Assembly: GCA_028824295.1 (NCBI GenBank)
Contig: JAPPED010000003.1
Span: 248,001 to 312,000 of the forward strand
Source of the DNA: Rhodospirillales bacterium
GTDB taxonomy: Bacteria > Pseudomonadota > Alphaproteobacteria > TMED109
Direction: 5' to 3'
Length of the DNA: 64,000 bases
A model generated the notes under the pieces. The model had not been told where the DNA came from. It did no database searches and was given only the letters and a program-made list of their open reading frames with translations. Below are positions 58,951-64,000 of the stretch, piece after piece; the stretch's first letter is position 1, and each line of letters opens with the position of its first letter. The translations under genes were made by a program, and so were the position numbers.

Positions 58951-61359
58951 CTACATCGTCCGCCAGTCGCCGGACTGTTCGAAGGCGTGCGCGGCACGGT
59001 AGATCGTGGTTTCCTGGTGGGGGCCCCCGACCAGCATCATTCCGATCGGCAGTCCCTCGCTCATCCCGCAGGGGACGTTCATCGCCGGCAGGCCGCCGTT
59101 GAACGGCGCCGTGTTGCCGATGTTCTCGAACGCCCGCTGGATGTACACCGCAATCGAGCAATCCGGAGGCGGGATTTCCTGCGCCTTCATCGGCAGCGTC
59201 GGCAGCAGGAGAAGGTCGTGCACCTCGAGTGCGCGCGCGTAGGCCGCGTTGGCCTTGCGCATCAGGTTCTGCGCCTTGCCGTAGAAGCGGCCGCGGTATT
59301 GCTGGCGGAAGTGCTCGCCGAGAAACATGCAGACCTTCAGGGAGTGGCTGAGTTCGTCCGCTCGCGTCCGCCACTGGGCCATGTGATCGATCATCGACGG
59401 CAGGAACAGACCGCGGCAGTTCGTCCCGGCCGCGTTGCCGTGCATCATCTGGTCCTGAAGGCCTTCGACGGCGATCGCCGTCCAGCAGTCGAGAGCCAAG
59501 AAATGCTCCGGGACCGAGATGTCCTCGACGCTCGCGCCCAGTTCGCGGAAGCGGTCGGCCGCTTCGCGGACTTTGCGGTCCACGTCCGGCTCGCTCTCCG
59601 GCCGGCCAAAACCCTCCTTGAGTACGCCGACCCGAAGGCTTCGGGCACCCTGGCCGAGCGCTTCGGTGTAGCGGGCGGTCTTCGGGTCGCGCTGCCGGGA
59701 ATCGAGCCCGTCGTCGCCGGCCAGCACCTCCAGCAGGAGTGCATTGTCGGCCACCGTACCGGTCACCGGCCCCACGTGGTCGATCGTGCGCTCGATCGGC
59801 ATGATCCCGCTGTACGGTACTAGGCCATGCGTCGCCTTCATGCCGTACACACCGCAGTTTGCCGAAGGGATCCGGATGGAGCCGCCCTGGTCGCCGGCAA
59901 TTGCCATGTCGACTTCCCCGGCGGCGACGAGCGCTGCCGAGCCGCTTGACGAACCGCCCGCCATGTAGCCGCGTTTCCACGGGTTCTGGACCGGCCCCTT
60001 GGCGCCGGTGTGCGAGCCCGCCGAGAGGCAGAAATTCTCGCAGTGGGCCTTCCCCACGATCGTGGCGCCAGCGTCCAGCATGCGGGTGACGATGGTTGCG
60101 TCTACTTCCGGCGTATAGCCTTCCATGATCGCCGAGCCGTTCATCATCGGCACGCCGGCGAGGCACACGGTGTCCTTCAGGACGATCCGCTTGCCGCGGA
60201 GCGGACCATCCGGGGCGCCGCGCACGTCCGTTTTGACGTACCACGCGTTTAATTGATTGTCAGACGGTTCCGGGAAGTGCCCGGGCGCCCTCGGATAGCG
60301 CACTGGCGGCAGGTAGTCGGGCGCCGCGTCCAGCCGGTCGTACGCCTGGACATAGGGCTCCATGACCTCCCGGTACTGTTCGAGTTCGTGGTCGGTGAGC
60401 CCCATGCCGAACTGGCCGGCCATGGTGCGCATCTGGGAGAGCGAAGGTCGATTGACGGTCATGGTGTTCGCTGTTCCGGGGAATCCGGCGGCATCACCGG
60501 CTGGCAGGGGCGCCCCCCGTTCCTCCGGGATACGTTCGTGGATCGGCGGAGCGGCCCGCTCGGCGGAAGACCCGTTTCCCGGCGGGCCGGGGCGAGGTGA
60601 CGGGGAGGAAGAGGCGGCGGATCGCGCTGGGCCAAGACCGAGAAGCGTCTCGATTTCGGCGGGGTTCGCGAGGTCGGTGCGCCCAAGCTCGCCCGTGACC
60701 CGGCCCCGTTCCAGGATGAGGACGCGATCGGACAGGGCCGCGACGAAATCGAAATTCTGTTCCACAAGCAGGACAGAAAGCGCTGAACGCTCCTGCAGGC
60801 CGCGCAGGGTTTCGGCGATCTCGTCGATGATCGAGGGCTGGATGCCTTCGGTGGGTTCGTCGAGCATCAGGAAATCAGGCTCGCCCATCAGGCACCGCGC
60901 AAGCGTCAGGAGCTGCTGCTCCCCGCCGGACAGCGCGCCGCCCTTGCGGTCGAGCAGGCCGGCAAGGCGGGGGAAGGCGGCGAGCACCGTGTCCAGCACG
61001 TCGTCTTCGTGCTCGCCGGTGAGGCCCTGCCAACCGAAGCGCAAATTGTCCCGGACTGTGAGTTGCGGAAAGATTCCCCGCTCCTGGGGAACGAAGCCTA
61101 TGCCCAGGCGGGCGCGCTCAAACGGCGGCAGCGCGGTGATCGCGTTGCCGCGGTACCGGATGACACCGGACGTGGCGGGCAGCAAGCCCATGAGCAGCCG
61201 CAGCAGGGTGGACTTCCCCATGCCGTTGTGGCCGAGGATTCCCACCACCTCGTCATCGCGCACCTGGAGGTCAACCCCGTGCAGGATGGGCACCTTCCCA
61301 TAGCCGCCCGTGAGTCCCTCGACTTCCAGGGCCGGCGCCGCCTCTGGCACCTCGGTCAC
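58951..61359 (-). CDS. LivF-type ABC ATPase fused in frame to an amidase
   Basis: An 802-aa protein. Residues 1-245 are a full ABC ATPase: GHNGMGKSTLL (Walker A), LSGGEQQLLTLA (signature), FLMLDEPTEGIQP (Walker B). A 55-residue proline/serine/alanine-rich linker follows. Residues 300-802 are a complete amidase-signature enzyme with the Lys of VLKDTVCLAG, the cis-Ser in GGSSSGSAAL and the nucleophile in AGDQGGSIRIPSANCG. These are normally separate proteins. An internal ATG at 60462 could start the amidase alone, but no strong ribosome binding site precedes it. The 4-bp overlap with livG and the downstream acyl-CoA synthetase suggest amide uptake and hydrolysis. Confidence 0.88.
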   Translation of the reverse strand: MTEVPEAAPALEVEGLTGGYGKVPILHGVDLQVRDDEVVGILGHNGMGKSTLLRLLMGLLPATSGVIRYRGNAITALPPFERARLGIGFVPQERGIFPQLTVRDNLRFGWQGLTGEHEDDVLDTVLAAFPRLAGLLDRKGGALSGGEQQLLTLARCLMGEPDFLMLDEPTEGIQPSIIDEIAETLRGLQERSALSVLLVEQNFDFVAALSDRVLILERGRVTGELGRTDLANPAEIETLLGLGPARSAASSSPSPRPGPPGNGSSAERAAPPIHERIPEERGAPLPAGDAAGFPGTANTMTVNRPSLSQMRTMAGQFGMGLTDHELEQYREVMEPYVQAYDRLDAAPDYLPPVRYPRAPGHFPEPSDNQLNAWYVKTDVRGAPDGPLRGKRIVLKDTVCLAGVPMMNGSAIMEGYTPEVDATIVTRMLDAGATIVGKAHCENFCLSAGSHTGAKGPVQNPWKRGYMAGGSSSGSAALVAAGEVDMAIAGDQGGSIRIPSANCGVYGMKATHGLVPYSGIMPIERTIDHVGPVTGTVADNALLLEVLAGDDGLDSRQRDPKTARYTEALGQGARSLRVGVLKEGFGRPESEPDVDRKVREAADRFRELGASVEDISVPEHFLALDCWTAIAVEGLQDQMMHGNAAGTNCRGLFLPSMIDHMAQWRTRADELSHSLKVCMFLGEHFRQQYRGRFYGKAQNLMRKANAAYARALEVHDLLLLPTLPMKAQEIPPPDCSIAVYIQRAFENIGNTAPFNGGLPAMNVPCGMSEGLPIGMMLVGGPHQETTIYRAAHAFEQSGDWRTM

Positions 61360-62072
61360 GCGGCTTGTCCCAGATAGACGCTGCGCACGGCCGGGTCCGC
61401 CAACACGGCGTCCACGTGACCCTCGAGCAGCACCGCGCCCCGGTGAAAGACCGTGACGGTTCTGGCAATCGAGCGGATGAACTGCATGTCGTGTTCGACC
61501 ACAACCACGGCCGCTGTCCGCGAGAATTCTTCCACGATTTCGGTCAGGCGTTCGACGTCACCGCCGGTCATCCCGGCCGCCGGCTCGTCGAGCAACACAA
61601 GCCAGGGATCCCCTGCCATGACCATGCCGAGCTCGACATGCTGGCGCTCGCCGTGGGCGAGCCTGCCGGGCGAGCTCCGCGCAACGGGCTCCAGCGCCAG
61701 CCGGGCGATGGTTTCGTCGGCTTTCCGGGTGGCGGCTTGCGGCGGCAGGAACCGGCGGGCGGCGAGCCAGATGTTCTCGAAGACGCTCAGCCCGTCCATG
61801 ACGCTCGGCACCTGGGTCTTGGTGCCGACGCCGAGACTTGCCACGTGATGGGACGGCCAGCGCGTGGTTTCCTGGCCGCGCATGAAGATTTGCCCCTCCG
61901 TCGGCTGCAGCAGCCCCGTGACGCATTTGAAGAACGTCGACTTTCCGGCGCCGTTCGGGCCGATGAGGCAGCGGAGCTCGCGGGCATCCAGCCTGAAGTC
62001 GACGTGGGCGACTGCCTGCACCCCACCAAATTGCATGATGAGGCCCTGGGTCTCCAGGACCGTTTCAGGCAT
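61356..62072 (-). CDS. LivG-type ABC transporter ATPase
   Basis: A 238-aa ATPase of the branched-chain amino acid/urea/amide transporter group. GPNGAGKSTFFKCVTGLL is Walker A, LAHGERQHVELGMVMAG the signature region (LAHGE for LSGGQ), and LVLLDEPAAGM Walker B. It pairs with the LivF half of the next gene. It overlaps LivM by 8 bp and the fusion gene by 4 bp. The protein is cytosolic, attached to the two permeases. Confidence 0.94.
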   Translation of the reverse strand: MPETVLETQGLIMQFGGVQAVAHVDFRLDARELRCLIGPNGAGKSTFFKCVTGLLQPTEGQIFMRGQETTRWPSHHVASLGVGTKTQVPSVMDGLSVFENIWLAARRFLPPQAATRKADETIARLALEPVARSSPGRLAHGERQHVELGMVMAGDPWLVLLDEPAAGMTGGDVERLTEIVEEFSRTAAVVVVEHDMQFIRSIARTVTVFHRGAVLLEGHVDAVLADPAVRSVYLGQAA

Positions 62073-63108
62073 CGCCTGACGCCAGGGAGGACCGCGGCCC
62101 GCGCCGTCGCCGGTACCGGCTCCGGGGACGCCTGCGCGTGACTAGGCGCCAAGCGTTCGCCAAAACGGGAGCGATCCCTCCCGGAAGAAAGAGCACGAAG
62201 AGGACCAGGATGGCGCCGGACACGACGGAATTGTGTAAGAGGTCCTGCTGTCCCAGGAGGAACTTTAGATAGGAGAGACCGGCCGCGCCCAGCACCGGCC
62301 CGATGCGGGTGCCCAGGCCGCCGACGATGCACCAGATGATGATGTCCGCCGACTGGCTGAGGGAAAACAGGCGCGGGGTGACGATTTCCGCCCAGTTCGC
62401 AAACAGTGCGCCGGCCAGGCCGGCGATGGCGGCGCCTGCGGCGAACATGACAGTCTTGCGGGCCGGCACGTCGTAGCCCATCAGGGCAGCCCGCGTCTCG
62501 TTTTCGCGAATGCCGACGGCAATGCGCCCGAACGACGACCGGAGCACCGCGCTCACGAGCAGGTACGCCAGCAGCAGGCAGACCGCGCTGAAGTAGTAGA
62601 AGGACTCGCCCCAGACGTAGGCACTCGGGTCTCCGGGGACGTTCAGGGTCTGGAACCCCGGAATACCGTTGAACCCGCCGAGCCGCGCATTCCCGATGAC
62701 GTACTCCGAACCGGCGGTGGCGTTCATGAACCGGTGGAGGATCAGCGTGACGACGAGGGTGATGACGCCGAGGTAGACGTCGGTCAGCCGGCCGTAGAAC
62801 AGCATGGCCCCGAGCACCGCGGCGAAGCCCGCCGGAACCGCCACCGCGAGGAGCATCGGCACCGTGCTCTCGCCGAAGTTGATCGCGGCAATGGCGTAGG
62901 TGTAGGCGCCAAGACCGAAGAAGGCGGCCTGGCCGAAACAGAGGATGCCCCCGAACCCCCAGACCAGTCCCAGGCTGAGACCGAGCATCCCGTAGATGAT
63001 GAGAACGGTCAGCGTGTAGGTGCTGACCAACATGGGCAGGACACCGACGGCGCAGGCGGCCACCACCAGCGTGCCGGTGAGTTCGCGGCCCCACCCGGCG
63101 TCCCTCAC
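62065..63108 (-). CDS. LivM-type ABC transporter permease
   Basis: A 347-aa membrane permease. SLGLVWGFGGILCFGQAAFF and GAYTYAIAAINFG match the LivM/UrtC core, and SFGRIAVGIRENETRAALMG is the cytoplasmic coupling loop that contacts the ATPase (EAA-like). The C-terminal 30 residues are very basic (RRRPRSRYRRRRG), unlike most relatives. It overlaps LivH by 4 bp. Confidence 0.94.
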   Translation of the reverse strand: MRDAGWGRELTGTLVVAACAVGVLPMLVSTYTLTVLIIYGMLGLSLGLVWGFGGILCFGQAAFFGLGAYTYAIAAINFGESTVPMLLAVAVPAGFAAVLGAMLFYGRLTDVYLGVITLVVTLILHRFMNATAGSEYVIGNARLGGFNGIPGFQTLNVPGDPSAYVWGESFYYFSAVCLLLAYLLVSAVLRSSFGRIAVGIRENETRAALMGYDVPARKTVMFAAGAAIAGLAGALFANWAEIVTPRLFSLSQSADIIIWCIVGGLGTRIGPVLGAAGLSYLKFLLGQQDLLHNSVVSGAILVLFVLFLPGGIAPVLANAWRLVTRRRPRSRYRRRRGPRSSLASGDA

Positions 63109-63971
63109 AGCGATTCCCTGAACAGCCGGTCGGTGATGCCCCGGGGCAGGAGCCGGAGGAGGATGACGGCCGCCACCAGGAGCGCCACTTCGCCGACGAC
63201 CGGCGAAACCGCGAAGCTGAAGATCTGGTTGATCAGCCCGAAGACGCCGGCGCTGCTGGCCAGACCCGCGATCAGCGCGGGCCCGCCAGCGATGACCGTA
63301 ATGAACGCCTTCGCGATGTAGGCGCCGCCGGACGTGGGGACCAGCCCGACGAGCGGGGCGAGGACGGCACCGGCCAGCCCTGACAGCGCGGACCCGCAGG
63401 CGAACGTCAGCATGTAGATGCGGTCGGGGTTATAGCCGAGTGACGCAGCCATGTCCGAATGCTGCATCGTCCCGCGGGCGATGAGACCCGACCGGGTCGA
63501 TCTGAGCACGGCCAGCATGAGGAGAAGGAGGACCGCGGCCACCAGGACGATGAAGAAGTTGTACCCGTTGACTTGATAGTCCCCGAGCGCGAAGCCGGGA
63601 ATGGGGGTCGATATGCCGGTCGTCGTGTTGCCGAACAGCATCGTCACGATACCGATGAACAGCAGGCTCAGCCCCCAGGTGGCGAGCATCGTGTCGATGA
63701 GGCGTCCGTAGAGGTGCCGGATCACCAGGCGCTCGACGGCGAGGCCCAGCACGCCGACGACCGCCGGCGCCAGGACGAGCATGGCAAGAAAGACGTTCAC
63801 GCCGAGATCGACGGCGGTAATCGTGGCATATCCCCCGAGCATCATGAACTCGCCGTGCGCGAGGTTGATGACCCGCATCATGCCGAAGATCACGGCCAGG
63901 CCGGCGCTGATCAGGACCAGCGCGCCGATCGCGTACAGCACTTCGACAACGATGACCAGAACGAGATCCAT
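63105..63971 (-). CDS. LivH-type ABC transporter permease
   Basis: A 288-aa membrane permease of the LivH/UrtB type. FGMMRVINLAHGEFMMLGGY is the family hallmark and STRSGLIARGTMQHSDMAAS the coupling loop. It is the first gene of the operon inside the window; the substrate-binding protein, usually upstream, would lie beyond 64000. Hydrophobic helices run through the whole length. The urea/short amide branch of this family is a reasonable guess because of the amidase downstream. Confidence 0.94.
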   Translation of the reverse strand: MDLVLVIVVEVLYAIGALVLISAGLAVIFGMMRVINLAHGEFMMLGGYATITAVDLGVNVFLAMLVLAPAVVGVLGLAVERLVIRHLYGRLIDTMLATWGLSLLFIGIVTMLFGNTTTGISTPIPGFALGDYQVNGYNFFIVLVAAVLLLLMLAVLRSTRSGLIARGTMQHSDMAASLGYNPDRIYMLTFACGSALSGLAGAVLAPLVGLVPTSGGAYIAKAFITVIAGGPALIAGLASSAGVFGLINQIFSFAVSPVVGEVALLVAAVILLRLLPRGITDRLFRESL

Positions 63972-64000
63972 GTCAGTGGCGCGGGGTCGTCGGGGTCAGA

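Noticed and set aside
1-64000. CRISPR array or complete insertion sequence
   Set aside because: No series of regularly spaced direct repeats and no transposase with terminal inverted repeats was seen; only an integrase stub at 47363-47635 points to mobile DNA.

Overview
The window looks like the chromosome of a high-GC alphaproteobacterium, probably Rhodospirillales-like and possibly known only from environmental genomes (an inference). The signs are a MucR/Ros-type regulator, the gene order tolC - PopZ-like protein - valS, a mutY/dciA neighbourhood, a TAXI-type TRAP transporter and FabI-AroC. No phage, complete insertion sequence, rRNA, intact tRNA or CRISPR array was seen.

Layout. 0.1-7.9 kb: an M20 amidohydrolase, a MucR-like protein lacking zinc ligands, a CmcJ-type oxygenase and a tightly coupled operon mtnA - class II aldolase/SDR fusion - MDR alcohol dehydrogenase that fits disposal of methylthioribose or 5-deoxyribose phosphate. 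7.9-19 kb: fabI-aroC, a CMD-family protein, tlyA, a three-gene AtuA/AtuA-C/SMP-30 operon, a PLP decarboxylase, a decayed tRNA-like sequence, a rhodanese and a fused TRAP permease. 19.3-23.5 kb: two overlapping P-loop ATPase genes, the second with winged-helix and TPR regions, behind a sigma70-like promoter built around repeated TACGTC half-sites. 24-30.8 kb: a heme-copper oxidoreductase operon whose catalytic subunit has Gln where O2 reductases have the active-site Tyr; it also encodes a cytochrome b/ferredoxin/MvhD-like fusion and a bacteriohemerythrin. 31-43.5 kb: housekeeping genes (mutY, dciA, tolC-type, a mini-PopZ, valS, ilvD), two solute-binding proteins and a PhyH dioxygenase.

43.6-54.6 kb is an accessory region with intact and broken toxin-antitoxin genes (XRE remnant, relB plus relE remnant, a toxin/HigA-type antitoxin pair, another XRE antitoxin, vapB with frameshifted vapC), a Fic protein, an integrase stub, an AAA/DUF4143 ATPase and a small protein/nucleotidyltransferase pair. 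That pair lies between the true 3' end of a ribokinase gene and a second, about 90% identical copy of that end.

55-64 kb: a second CmcJ-type oxygenase, a dihydrodipicolinate-synthase remnant, and a Liv-type ABC transporter operon (H-M-G-F) in which the LivF ATPase is fused in frame to an amidase and followed by an acyl-CoA synthetase. Together these suggest amide import, hydrolysis and CoA activation.

All function calls come from reading motifs and remembered family features; no database search was run.
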